Source of the DNA: an uncultured Eubacterium sp.
GTDB lineage: Bacteria > Bacillota > Clostridia > Lachnospirales > Lachnospiraceae
Reading direction: 5' to 3'
Assembly: GCA_910584645.1 (NCBI GenBank)
Contig: CAJUAU010000007.1
Span: 1 to 64,000, forward strand
DNA: 64,000 bases
Part shown: positions 34,269-42,830 of the stretch, piece after piece
Layout: every line of letters starts with the position of its first letter
Numbering within the stretch: the stretch's first letter is position 1
Program-made: the position numbers and the translations under genes
Notes under the pieces: generated by a model
Databases searched by the model: none
Told to the model about the DNA's origin: nothing
What the model saw: the letters and a program-made list of their open reading frames with translations, nothing else

Positions 34269-35558
34269 ATGAATAAACACGCAAAATCGTTCCGCGTTTT
34301 CACAGGTCTGGTGCTTGGTTCCCTTGTTATCGGTCTTGTCAGCGCGCCGGTTTCCGATGCTGCCAAAAAAGCATCTCTGAAAACTAAAAAATTTAATTTA
34401 ACAGTAGGACAAAAGAAACAGATTCAGATCAAAAATAAAAAGAAAAAAGCAGTATACAGCTTTATATCTAACAAAAAAGCTATTGCATCTGTCACTAAAA
34501 AAGGTGTTGTTCAGGCAAAAAAAGCGGGAAATGTAAAAATCACTGTAAAAGAAAAATACAAGAAGAAAACCAAAAAAGTGGGAACAGTACAGATTCAGAT
34601 CAAGCAGAAGGCAAAGCCAGTTCAGTCTCCAAATCCCACACCTTCAGCTCCGGCCGTTACCGCTGCTCCGCCGGTAAATGTTACAACTTCTCCGGATCCT
34701 GTAGTCACTCCGACACCAGATCCAACGCCTACTCCTATCCCAACTCTTCCTCCGCGGGAAGATGATGATAATTATGATACGCCAAAAGGCTTTGACCAGA
34801 AGAAGAGCGGTGTGACCTATGGAACTTTAACCACGATCCATTATGATTCCCGCACTACTGGGGCAAGACGGACTGCCAATGTGATACTCCCCGCTGGTTA
34901 TTCGGATGAAGAAGAGTATCCTGTTCTTTATCTTCTTCATGGGATCGGCGGCGACCACACCGAATGGCTCGGCAGTAATCCGGTCCAGGTGATAGGTAAC
35001 CTGATCGCTGAAGAAATGGCTCCTGACATGATCGTTGTCATGCCGAATGTCCGCGCCCGTGAAGACGATAAAGGGAATCCAGGCGACATATATTCACCAG
35101 AACATTTTAAGGCATTTGACAACTTCATCAATGACCTGCGGGATGACTTGATGCCATACATGAAAGCAAACTACTCTATTGCCGAGGGACGGGCTAACAC
35201 TGCCATCGCCGGACTCTCCATGGGGGGACGTGAAGCTCTTTACATCGGCATCACCATGCCGTATACCTTTGGCTATATTGGCGGCTTTGAACCTGCTGTC
35301 GGTGTACTTCCATATGACAGGGAGGAGGGTCTTTTTACAGAAGATACCTTGAAACTTCCGGAAGAATATAATGACAGAACCTATATTATGATCTGCAAAG
35401 GTGAAAATGATGGCACCGTGGGCGATGCTCCGGTAAATTATCACAATGCCCTTACGAAAAACGGAACTCCCCATGATTATTATGTGATTCCGGACGTTGG
35501 TCATGACCACTCCGCATGGAAAAACGGTTTGTACAACTTTGTAAGGCGAATCTTCTAA
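34269..35558 (+). CDS. Secreted esterase (D-type, alpha/beta-hydrolase) with Ig-like module
   Basis: 429 residues from the ATG at 34269, with GAGGAGG upstream. Signal peptide at 1-35 and a Lys-rich Ig-like module at about 37-118. A Thr/Pro linker of PTP type lies at about 120-165. The esterase domain (PF00756 type) spans about 175-429, with HGIGGDHTEWLGS, nucleophile Ser317 in AGLSMGG and catalytic His in GHDHSAW near the end. Probably a feruloyl or acetyl-xylan esterase that strips side groups for the neighbouring GH43 enzymes. A paralogue lies at 55333-56715. Confidence 0.88.
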   Translation: MNKHAKSFRVFTGLVLGSLVIGLVSAPVSDAAKKASLKTKKFNLTVGQKKQIQIKNKKKKAVYSFISNKKAIASVTKKGVVQAKKAGNVKITVKEKYKKKTKKVGTVQIQIKQKAKPVQSPNPTPSAPAVTAAPPVNVTTSPDPVVTPTPDPTPTPIPTLPPREDDDNYDTPKGFDQKKSGVTYGTLTTIHYDSRTTGARRTANVILPAGYSDEEEYPVLYLLHGIGGDHTEWLGSNPVQVIGNLIAEEMAPDMIVVMPNVRAREDDKGNPGDIYSPEHFKAFDNFINDLRDDLMPYMKANYSIAEGRANTAIAGLSMGGREALYIGITMPYTFGYIGGFEPAVGVLPYDREEGLFTEDTLKLPEEYNDRTYIMICKGENDGTVGDAPVNYHNALTKNGTPHDYYVIPDVGHDHSAWKNGLYNFVRRIF

Positions 35559-35588
35559 AAACTCTTTTCAACTAATTTTTATATAAAA

Positions 35589-35634
35589 ATACCACTGCGC
35601 GCTGGAAAACAGATCTGTGCAGTGGTATTTTTTT
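35589..35634 (+). terminator. Terminator of the first esterase gene
   Basis: Perfect 10-bp stem ATACCACTGC/GCAGTGGTAT, then T7. Confidence 0.85.
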
Positions 35635-35680
35635 GATCTTTCTCAGATTTATTTTTCTTTTCTTTTCCCATAAATGATGG

Positions 35681-35686
35681 TATAAT
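35681..35686 (+). promoter_or_regulatory. Candidate -10 of the gdpP operon
   Basis: TATAAT with a TGG extension and no good -35. It precedes the family A palindrome at 35697-35733, which would lie at the very 5' end of the transcript. Confidence 0.45.
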
Positions 35687-35696
35687 GGCTTTATAT

Positions 35697-35733
35697 AACC
35701 CGGCGGGCTCAAATTGGCGCCGTCGGGCTGATC
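35697..35733. repeat. Palindromic intergenic repeat (family A)
   Basis: ATAACCCGGCGGGC and GGCGCCGTCGGGCT are the imperfect arms. It shares ATAACCCGRCG with the copy at 48373. It lies between the gdpP -10 element and the gdpP start. Confidence 0.5.
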
Positions 35734-35757
35734 AGATATGGGAATGGAGGGAAAGGA

Positions 35758-37812
35758 TTGAAGGGAAATAGAATTCAGGGGACACTGCGTTCCTACCTGA
35801 GATGGCCGCTGCTTCTTTCACCGCTGCTGCTCGCCATGAATATTCATATCTATACGATGAACATAACCGCCGGTGCTCTGATGACCGGATATGTTCTTCT
35901 TTATGTTATATTAGCTTTTTTATTGTTTTACTTTAAACGCCGGGAACTTCTTCGGGATATCGTACAGTATGCCGTCCGCTTCAACCAGACTGCCGAGCGG
36001 CTGGCAGGGGATCTGGCGATTCCTCTTGTGATCACCGACTGGGCTGGTTCCTGTCTCTGGTGTAACAAACGTTTTCTATCTACTTTTTACCCGGAAGGCG
36101 CAAAAAAACGGTTTGCAATAGATTCTGTGATCTCAAACCTTACCGTTGACACCTTTCCAAAAAGCACCTCAGAAAACTCCGAAATTCATTTTCATACAGA
36201 AAATGAATATTTTAAGGCAGTGATCCAGAAAGTGCATGTGGCTGACACCACAGAAAATATTGCAGAAGATGCAGCCACCATGGGACTGGGAGACAATTTC
36301 TTTGTCTTTTACATCTTTGACGAGACAGAGATCATCCGCTACATGAAAGAAAATAATGAACAGCGGCTGGATGTAGGTCTGCTGTATATCGATAACTACG
36401 ATGAATCACTGGAGCCGGTGGACGAAGTCCGCCGCGCCCTTTTGGTAGCACTCATCGACCGTAAGATCAATAAATATATGCTGCGTATCGACGCCATTAC
36501 GAAAAAACTGGAAAAGGATAAATACATTTTCCTTTTTCGCCACAAATACCTGACGGAACTTCAGAATGACAAGTTCTCCCTGTTAGATGAGATACGGAAT
36601 GTAAATGTGGGAGACGACGTATCCATCACTATAAGCATGGGAATCGGCATTCAGGCAGACACCTACAAAAAGCGGCAGGAATATTCCCGCAGCGCCATTG
36701 ATCTGGCTCTCGCCAGAGGCGGAGACCAGGTTGTCATAAAGACAAAAGACAACATTCTTTACTATGGCGGTAAAAGTATCCAGAAGGAAAAAAATACCCG
36801 TGTCAAGGCGAGGGTCAAAGCGCATGCCCTCCGGGAATCCATCGAGGCGGCAGAGCAGATCGTCGTTATGGGGCACCAGCTGCCCGACGTGGATGCTCTG
36901 GGAAGCGCTATTGGTATCTGCCGCATCGCCAATGCACTTGGAAAGAGCGCTCACATCGTCATAAATAAAGTGACCTCCTCTCTGCGCCCCGTCCTCACAA
37001 TGCTGATGAAAAACGGGGACTACGGTGACGATCTGTTCATCACCGGAGATACCGCCAGGGGGCTGATGACCAACGGAACCCTTCTGGTGATCGTAGACGT
37101 GAATGTGCCATCCTATACTGACGAGCCGGAACTGCTACATCTTGCCTCTTCCCTGGTGGTTTTCGACCACCATCGGCAGGCAGGCGAATCCTTTGAGAAC
37201 CCTACCCTGTCCTATGTAGAACCCTTTGCTTCTTCCACCTGTGAGATGGTGGCAGAAATCCTGCAGTATGTAGGAGAAGAAGTACGGCTCAAATCCTACG
37301 AAGCCGATGTATTGTATTCGGGTATCATGGTGGACACAAATAATTTCATGAACAAACCTGGTGTGAGAACTTTTGAAGCAGTAGCATTTCTGCGCCGTTC
37401 CGGGGCAGATATCACAAGGATCCGCAAACTCTTCCGCGCCGATCTGGAAGAATATAAGGTGAAGGCGGAGGCGATCCAGAATACAGAAATATTCATGAAC
37501 AACTATGCCATCGCACTCTGTAACGCAAACCAGTGTGAATCTCCAACGATCGTTGGGGCAAAGATTGCCAACGAGCTTCTTGATATCGACGGCATCAAGG
37601 CATCTTTTGTCCTGACGGAATTTGAAGGAAAAATATATATCAGCGCCCGCTCCATTGATGAACTTAATGTACAGGTTGTCATGGAAAAACTTGGCGGCGG
37701 CGGACATATCACCAGCGCCGGAGCACAGCTGGAGGGTCGTACCCTTCAGGAAGGCCGGCTGGCAATCCGGAATATACTGACCAAAATGAAAGAGGAAGGT
37801 GAAATTCAATGA
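35758..37812 (+). CDS. gdpP: Cyclic-di-AMP phosphodiesterase, GdpP type
   Basis: 684 residues starting at TTG 35758, with GGAGGG upstream. Two membrane segments lie at about 15-65, a PAS-like domain at about 80-190, and a degenerate GGDEF domain at about 200-345 lacking the GGDEF motif. The DHH domain runs from about 360 (GHQLPDVDALGSA, then FDHHRQAG), and DHHA1 carries GGGGHITSAG. It hydrolyses c-di-AMP, controlling potassium and cell-wall homeostasis. It overlaps rplI by 4 bp (ATGA), the classic gdpP-rplI-dnaB operon of Firmicutes. Confidence 0.95.
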   Translation: MKGNRIQGTLRSYLRWPLLLSPLLLAMNIHIYTMNITAGALMTGYVLLYVILAFLLFYFKRRELLRDIVQYAVRFNQTAERLAGDLAIPLVITDWAGSCLWCNKRFLSTFYPEGAKKRFAIDSVISNLTVDTFPKSTSENSEIHFHTENEYFKAVIQKVHVADTTENIAEDAATMGLGDNFFVFYIFDETEIIRYMKENNEQRLDVGLLYIDNYDESLEPVDEVRRALLVALIDRKINKYMLRIDAITKKLEKDKYIFLFRHKYLTELQNDKFSLLDEIRNVNVGDDVSITISMGIGIQADTYKKRQEYSRSAIDLALARGGDQVVIKTKDNILYYGGKSIQKEKNTRVKARVKAHALRESIEAAEQIVVMGHQLPDVDALGSAIGICRIANALGKSAHIVINKVTSSLRPVLTMLMKNGDYGDDLFITGDTARGLMTNGTLLVIVDVNVPSYTDEPELLHLASSLVVFDHHRQAGESFENPTLSYVEPFASSTCEMVAEILQYVGEEVRLKSYEADVLYSGIMVDTNNFMNKPGVRTFEAVAFLRRSGADITRIRKLFRADLEEYKVKAEAIQNTEIFMNNYAIALCNANQCESPTIVGAKIANELLDIDGIKASFVLTEFEGKIYISARSIDELNVQVVMEKLGGGGHITSAGAQLEGRTLQEGRLAIRNILTKMKEEGEIQ

Positions 37813-38255
37813 AAGTAATACTTTTAGAAGATGTAAAATCCCTTGGAAAAAAGGGTGAGGTTGTAAATGTAAGCGACGGCTATGCCAGAAATTTTATTTT
37901 CAAGAAAAATCTTGGTCTCGAAGCCACCCCAAAAGCGCTCAACGATCTGAAGCTTCAGAAACAGAACGATGAAAAGATCGCTGCGGAAAATTTAGAAAAA
38001 GCAAAAGCACTTGCGGGAGAGCTTTCTGGCAAATCGGTAACTCTTTCTATCAAAGCCGGCTCTGACGGACGTGTTTTCGGTTCCGTCTCAACCAAAGAGA
38101 TTTCCGCTGCCGCAAAAGAGCAGCTGGGCTATGATCTGGACAAAAAGAAGATGCATCTCCCTGAACCGATCAAAAACATAGGCAGCTTTACGGTTCCAAT
38201 AAAACTGCATCCGAAGGTAACAGCAGAATTAAAAGTAATTGTAAAAGAGAAATGA
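37809..38255 (+). CDS. rplI: Ribosomal protein L9
   Basis: 148 residues. MKVILLEDVKSLGKKGEVVN with GYARNFIFKKNLG is the L9 N-terminal signature; a long helix and the C-terminal domain follow. It binds 23S rRNA. Its ATG overlaps the gdpP stop, with AGGAAGGTG inside gdpP as ribosome site, so translation is coupled. Confidence 0.97.
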   Translation: MKVILLEDVKSLGKKGEVVNVSDGYARNFIFKKNLGLEATPKALNDLKLQKQNDEKIAAENLEKAKALAGELSGKSVTLSIKAGSDGRVFGSVSTKEISAAAKEQLGYDLDKKKMHLPEPIKNIGSFTVPIKLHPKVTAELKVIVKEK

Positions 38256-38262
38256 GACCAGC

Positions 38263-39600
38263 ATGGAAGAACAAATGATCAAACGAATCCTTCCCCACAG
38301 CACAGAGGCAGAACAATCTGTGATCGGAGCTGTGCTTCTGGATCAGGAGGCAATCATTACCGCCTCCGAGATCCTAGTGGCGGAGGATTTTTACAATCCC
38401 CAATTCAGGACTCTGTACAATGCCATGATCGCGCTGTATCAAGAAGGCAGACCAGCAGACCTGGTCACTCTGCAGAATAAATTGAAGGAGCAGGAAGTTC
38501 CTGCTGAGTTATGCAGTGTCGAGTTTATCAGCGGCATTATTTCTTCTGTCCCTACCTCTGCCAATATCAAATATTATGCAGATATCGTAAAGGAAAAAGC
38601 TGTGCTCAGAAGACTGATACGGGTATCCGAGTCCATCACCAACGAATGCTATCAGGATACAGAAAATCTGGACCAGCTTCTCGAAAAAACTGAAAAACAG
38701 ATATTTGACGTGGTACAGAACCGTTCTACCAGTGATTTTGTTCCCATCCGGCAGGTGGCGCTGGAAACCCTGGAAAGCATCCAGAACGCCGCCAAAACAG
38801 TGGGTGCCGTGACCGGCATATCTACAGGTTTTTACGATCTGGATGCCAGAACTGCTGGACTGCAGAAATCCGATCTTATTCTGATCGCCGCCCGCCCTTC
38901 TATGGGAAAGACTGCATTTGTCCTGAATATCGCAGAGACCGTTGCCATAAAAAACAACATTTTCACTGCTATTTTCAGCCTGGAGATGTCACGGGTCCAG
39001 CTGGCAAAACGACTGATCTCCATGAACTCAAAAGTGGACTCCCAGCATATCCGTGTGGGGAATCTTGCAGACGAGGAGTGGGGAAAGCTTACCGAAAGTA
39101 CAATTCTACTCGGCGAATCCTCTCTTGTCATTGATGATACACCGGGTATCAGTATTGCACAGTTGCGCTCGAAATGTCGAAAACTAAAACTGGAAAACAA
39201 TCTCGGACTGGTGATCATCGATTACCTGCAGCTGATGTCAGGCTCAGGAAGCCGGAAAAACGAGTCCCGTCAACAGGAAATCTCTGATATTTCCCGTTCT
39301 CTCAAGGCACTGGCAAGAGAGATTGACTGCCCGGTCATCGCCCTCTCCCAGCTGAGCCGGGCGGTAGAGAGCCGTGAAGATAAACGTCCCATGCTTTCCG
39401 ACCTCCGTGAATCCGGTGCTATTGAGCAGGACGCCGATGTCGTAATGTTTATTTACCGGGATGAATACTACCACAAAGATTCTGAGGAAAAAGGTGTGAC
39501 GGAGATCATTATTGGAAAACAGCGAAATGGACCCACCTGTACCATAAAGCTGAAATGGCTGGCAGAATACACGAAATTTGCCAATCTGGAGACAAATTAG
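38263..39600 (+). CDS. dnaB: Replicative DNA helicase DnaB
   Basis: 445 residues. N-terminal domain at about 10-110 (PHSTEAEQSVIGAVLLD), then a RecA-like ATPase: Walker A ARPSMGKTAF near 210, Walker B LVIIDYLQLM near 310, and LRESGAIEQDADVVMFI. It unwinds the fork ahead of the polymerase. It starts 7 bp after rplI. Confidence 0.97.
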   Translation: MEEQMIKRILPHSTEAEQSVIGAVLLDQEAIITASEILVAEDFYNPQFRTLYNAMIALYQEGRPADLVTLQNKLKEQEVPAELCSVEFISGIISSVPTSANIKYYADIVKEKAVLRRLIRVSESITNECYQDTENLDQLLEKTEKQIFDVVQNRSTSDFVPIRQVALETLESIQNAAKTVGAVTGISTGFYDLDARTAGLQKSDLILIAARPSMGKTAFVLNIAETVAIKNNIFTAIFSLEMSRVQLAKRLISMNSKVDSQHIRVGNLADEEWGKLTESTILLGESSLVIDDTPGISIAQLRSKCRKLKLENNLGLVIIDYLQLMSGSGSRKNESRQQEISDISRSLKALAREIDCPVIALSQLSRAVESREDKRPMLSDLRESGAIEQDADVVMFIYRDEYYHKDSEEKGVTEIIIGKQRNGPTCTIKLKWLAEYTKFANLETN

Positions 39601-39674
39601 CAGTTTTTACTCCTATTTTGTCACATCGGGGCGAAAGCCGTCGGACGAATCTCGCAAAATATGCGGACCACTAC

Positions 39675-39704
39675 TTGAAGTCCTTATCCTTAATGCTCTA
39701 TACT
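39675..39704 (+). promoter_or_regulatory. Promoter of the MerR-type regulator gene
   Basis: TTGAAG (39675-39680), 18 bp, TATACT (39699-39704), 36 bp before the ATG. Confidence 0.5.
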
Positions 39705-39740
39705 TAAATAGAACTTTAAGGAAAGGACTGATTTTATTTT

Positions 39741-40331
39741 ATGAAAGAACCAGTACAGTTATGCTACTCCATATCGGAAGCCGCCAAGCTCATGAACGTG
39801 GAACCCCATGTATTACGCTACTGGGAGGACGAGCTTTGCCTGAACATTCCACGTAACTCCATGGGACACCGCATATATACAGACGACGACCTGAAGATCT
39901 TTAAATCCATACAAAATCTCAAGGCAAACCATATCTCTCTTAAAGATATCAAGAGCCAGATCCCATCTTCAGGCCAGACCTCTGACACAGCAGTCAGTCC
40001 CTCCGGACAAAGCGGAATAAAAGCAAATGAAACTGGGCAGCATGGCGACAAAATGACACAATTTAAGTCTATACTTACTAATATCATAAAAGATGCCATG
40101 AGTGAAAATTCAAGAGAGCTCAGCGATCATATCAGCACGCGGGTTTCTGAGGATGTGCGCAAGGAGATCGACTATCTGGTCAGACAGCGTGAAGAGTCAG
40201 AAGAGGCCCGGTTTAAACAGCTGGACGAGACCATACGCAATTTTCAAAAGGCGAGACAAGAAGCTGCAGTAGCTAAAGTGAACGAAAAAAATAAGGGAAA
40301 AAAGAAACACTTATTCCATAAGAAGAAGTAA
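39741..40331 (+). CDS. MerR-type helix-turn-helix regulator
   Basis: 196 residues. MerR-like winged HTH at 8-72: YSISEAAKLMNVEPHVLRYW, then GHRIYTDDDLKIFKSIQNLK. A polar linker at about 80-115 is followed by a long coiled coil (about 130-175) and a Lys-rich tail GKKKHLF. The layout resembles RacA/DUF3967-type proteins more than metal-sensing MerR, since no ligand Cys is seen. It might act on chromosome organisation or as a regulator; the target is unknown. Confidence 0.8.
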   Translation: MKEPVQLCYSISEAAKLMNVEPHVLRYWEDELCLNIPRNSMGHRIYTDDDLKIFKSIQNLKANHISLKDIKSQIPSSGQTSDTAVSPSGQSGIKANETGQHGDKMTQFKSILTNIIKDAMSENSRELSDHISTRVSEDVRKEIDYLVRQREESEEARFKQLDETIRNFQKARQEAAVAKVNEKNKGKKKHLFHKKK

Positions 40332-40360
40332 AAATTCCCATATTAATTTTCCATTAGTAC

Positions 40361-40389
40361 TTGCATTCCCCTTATGAAAATGGTATAAT
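40361..40389 (+). promoter_or_regulatory. Promoter of the secreted Ig-like protein gene
   Basis: TTGCAT (40361-40366), 17 bp, TATAAT (40384-40389), with a TGG extension. Confidence 0.75.
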
Positions 40390-40458
40390 ATTTTCACAAT
40401 ATCGCTTTGCTATTAGTGATTTTTCACAAATATGGAAGCAAATTAAAAAGGAGGAAGA

Positions 40459-41388
40459 ATGTTTATGTTCTCAAAAGTTTCAAAGAAAATTGTTGCAGGA
40501 ACATTAATTATGGCAGTGGCTGTTACCTGCGCAAGCGTTTCTGCACCAGAAGCTTCCGCAGCTGCTAAGTTGAACAAGAAGAAACTTACTCTTTCAGTAG
40601 GTGGTAAAGATGCGAAACTTACAGCAGGCGCTAAAGCAAAATGGTCAACCAGCAATAAGAAGGTAGCTAATGTTAAGGGAAAAGGGAAATCCGCTACTGT
40701 ATCAGCAACAGGAGCAGGAAGCTGTACGATCACAGCTAAAGTAGGGAGCCAGAAACTTACATGTAAAGTAACAGTAAAAGCGGCTAAATCCGGTACTGTT
40801 ATTTATGATCTTGCAAAAGAAACTGGTTCCAATTCTGAGACCGGTGAATCTTTTGCAGCACCAGTAAAATGTCCTTACAGCACATTTAAGTATGACAGCT
40901 TCAGCATGTGGCTCTGCCGTGCCGTATTCTATGATCCGGCAAATGGCGGAAAAGACTTCAGAGGAAAGAAGATCAACATCTCTGTAACCGTTAAGAACAC
41001 TGGTAAGAATGACCTTGCTGAGCTCGGCTTCTGCTTCAACTACACATCTGGTGGAGCTGCTTCTTATCCATTTGCTTACCACGTAATCGACTCTAAGCTT
41101 CGTTCTCAGATTGCAAAGAAAGCTGGTCAGAAATGGAGCCTTGCTTCTGTAAAGAAGAATAAGTCCCATAAAGGTGCTGTAGTAAAAGAAGGCAAGATCA
41201 AGAAGGGTAAGACATATACATACACCTTCAGCTACACCATTCCTAAGAACGCTATGAACGGCGACAAGGATCCTGATACCAATATCAATTACCCAATCAT
41301 GTTCTACATCCCGAACCTGAAAGACAACTGTCCATATCAGGTAGGCGATGAAATTACAGTACTGAAAGCTAAATTTACTGTAGCATAA
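40459..41388 (+). CDS. Secreted protein with N-terminal Ig-like module
   Basis: 309 residues. Signal peptide at 1-34 (ending EASAAA). A BIG2-like module at about 36-112 contains KLTLSVGGKDAKL and WSTSNKKVANVKGKGKSATV. A beta-sandwich domain of about 190 residues follows, with INISVTVKNTGKNDLAELGF and a final ITVLKAKFTVA. The second domain has a CBM- or DUF4352-like feel but was not identified. AAAAAGGAGGAAGA precedes the ATG, and a strong promoter and terminator flank it, so it is probably an abundant surface protein. It may bind polysaccharide or cell wall. Confidence 0.75.
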   Translation: MFMFSKVSKKIVAGTLIMAVAVTCASVSAPEASAAAKLNKKKLTLSVGGKDAKLTAGAKAKWSTSNKKVANVKGKGKSATVSATGAGSCTITAKVGSQKLTCKVTVKAAKSGTVIYDLAKETGSNSETGESFAAPVKCPYSTFKYDSFSMWLCRAVFYDPANGGKDFRGKKINISVTVKNTGKNDLAELGFCFNYTSGGAASYPFAYHVIDSKLRSQIAKKAGQKWSLASVKKNKSHKGAVVKEGKIKKGKTYTYTFSYTIPKNAMNGDKDPDTNINYPIMFYIPNLKDNCPYQVGDEITVLKAKFTVA

Positions 41389-41409
41389 TTTGTCTATGAT
41401 TGAGTTTTT

Positions 41410-41443
41410 ACAGGCATCTTCTTCGGAAGATGCCTGTTTTTTA
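41410..41443 (+). terminator. Terminator of the secreted Ig-like protein gene
   Basis: Perfect 11-bp stem CAGGCATCTTC/GAAGATGCCTG with TTCG loop, then T6. Confidence 0.9.
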
Positions 41444-41444
41444 T

Positions 41445-41475
41445 ATTAGCTCGAAGGCACCGTCAAGCTAATATA
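41445..41475. repeat. Palindromic intergenic repeat (family A), diverged
   Basis: TATTAGCT and AGCTAATA arms around CGAAGGCACCGTCA. The core recalls the other family A copies. Confidence 0.45.
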
Positions 41476-41546
41476 AGAATATGTCATATGAGCCAGCCAC
41501 TCTCTTTGCTGGGCGCGCATTCTTAGCCTTCCTGATGGGGATAAAA

Positions 41547-41584
41547 AACCGTGTATCTGCTGATCTCACAGCAAATACACGGTT
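41547..41584 (-). terminator. Terminator of the hrcA-grpE-dnaK-dnaJ operon
   Basis: A 16-bp stem (41547-41562 with 41569-41584, one mismatch), followed by T6 on the minus strand. Confidence 0.85.
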
Positions 41585-41642
41585 CATAGACGTATGTGCT
41601 CAGTGCAGTTTTCCACCGCAGCATTTTATCTCATGGACGTGT

Positions 41643-42746
41643 TCAACGCCTCTTATGCTTTTTTCCTTCCTTTTCATTGAAGCTGTCTTCCAGCTGCTGT
41701 AACAGCTTCTTCTGCTCCTTGCTTACCGTCGTGGGAACATCAACCACAATATCTACATAATGGTTTCCACGAAGTTTCTTGTTCCTAAGAGAAGGGACAC
41801 CCTTACCTCTCAGCCTTACTCTTGTTCCATTCTGAGTTCCTGCTTTCACAGTATAAGCTACTTCTCCATCAATGGTCTTTACAACAATCTCTCCTCCCAG
41901 CACTGCCTTGGGATAAGATATCTTTACGGTAGAGTAAATATCATAATCACGTCTCTCAAAGTCCGGATTCTGCTCCACGAATACCTCTACCAGTAAATCT
42001 CCTCTTGCGCCACCATTGGTTCCAGGCTCTCCCTTTCCACGGATACGTACGCTCTGACCGTGATCAATACCAGCAGGGATCGATACCTGTATCTTTTTTC
42101 GGCTTGAAGTATAACCAGTGCCATGGCATTCTCCACATTTATCTTTGATCACCTTTCCAGAACCGTGGCAATGAGGACATGTCGTCACATTCTGCACCAT
42201 TCCAAACAGGGATTTCTGAGTTGTAACCACCTGTCCCTTACCTCCACAGGTAGCACAGGTCTCCGGCGTCGTCCCCGGTTTGGCTCCTGTTCCATGACAG
42301 GTACTGCACTCATCCTTTAAATTCAGCTCCAGTTCCTTATCCACACCAAAACATGCTTCTTCCAGAGTGATCCTGACCTGGGCACGAAGATTAGCTCCCC
42401 TGGTAGGCGCATTGGGATCGCGGCGCCTTCCACCGCCAAAAAAATCTCCAAAGATATCTCCAAAAATATCTCCCATATCCATACCAGAAAAGTCAAAACC
42501 GCCAGCTCCTCCACCATTTTCAAATGCCGCGTGTCCAAACTGGTCATACTGTCTTCTCTTTTCCGAATCACTCAGTACCGCATATGCTTCCGAAGCCTCC
42601 TTAAACTTTGCCTCAGCTTCGGCATTTCCCGGATTTGTGTCAGGATGATATTTTTTTGCCAGCTTACGATAAGCACTTTTCAATTCACTGTCGCCGGCAT
42701 TCCGGTCGACGCCCAGTACTTCGTAATAATCACGTTTCTCAGCCAT
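41643..42746 (-). CDS. dnaJ: Chaperone DnaJ
   Basis: 367 residues from the ATG at 42746, with GGAGGAG upstream; 17 codons of in-frame upstream sequence are not used. J domain at 5-70 with the HPD motif, Gly/Phe-rich region (GGAGGFDFSGMDMGDIFGDI), and four CxxCxGxG zinc motifs (CSTCHGTG, CATCGGKG, CPHCHGSG, CGECHGTG). It delivers substrates to DnaK and stimulates its ATPase. Last gene of the heat-shock operon. Confidence 0.97.
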   Translation of the reverse strand: MAEKRDYYEVLGVDRNAGDSELKSAYRKLAKKYHPDTNPGNAEAEAKFKEASEAYAVLSDSEKRRQYDQFGHAAFENGGGAGGFDFSGMDMGDIFGDIFGDFFGGGRRRDPNAPTRGANLRAQVRITLEEACFGVDKELELNLKDECSTCHGTGAKPGTTPETCATCGGKGQVVTTQKSLFGMVQNVTTCPHCHGSGKVIKDKCGECHGTGYTSSRKKIQVSIPAGIDHGQSVRIRGKGEPGTNGGARGDLLVEVFVEQNPDFERRDYDIYSTVKISYPKAVLGGEIVVKTIDGEVAYTVKAGTQNGTRVRLRGKGVPSLRNKKLRGNHYVDIVVDVPTTVSKEQKKLLQQLEDSFNEKEGKKHKRR

Positions 42747-42830
42747 TTTCTCTCCTCCATAACAACGAACTTTGACTCGTGCCAATACAACAAGCACGAG
42801 CCTCAGTTCAATATATCATCAGTCCCAGTC

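Noticed and set aside
36583..36954. Active GGDEF domain in GdpP as a c-di-GMP synthase
   Set aside because: The region aligns with a GGDEF fold but lacks the GGDEF/GGEEF signature, as is normal for GdpP; the DHH/DHHA1 part is the active phosphodiesterase.
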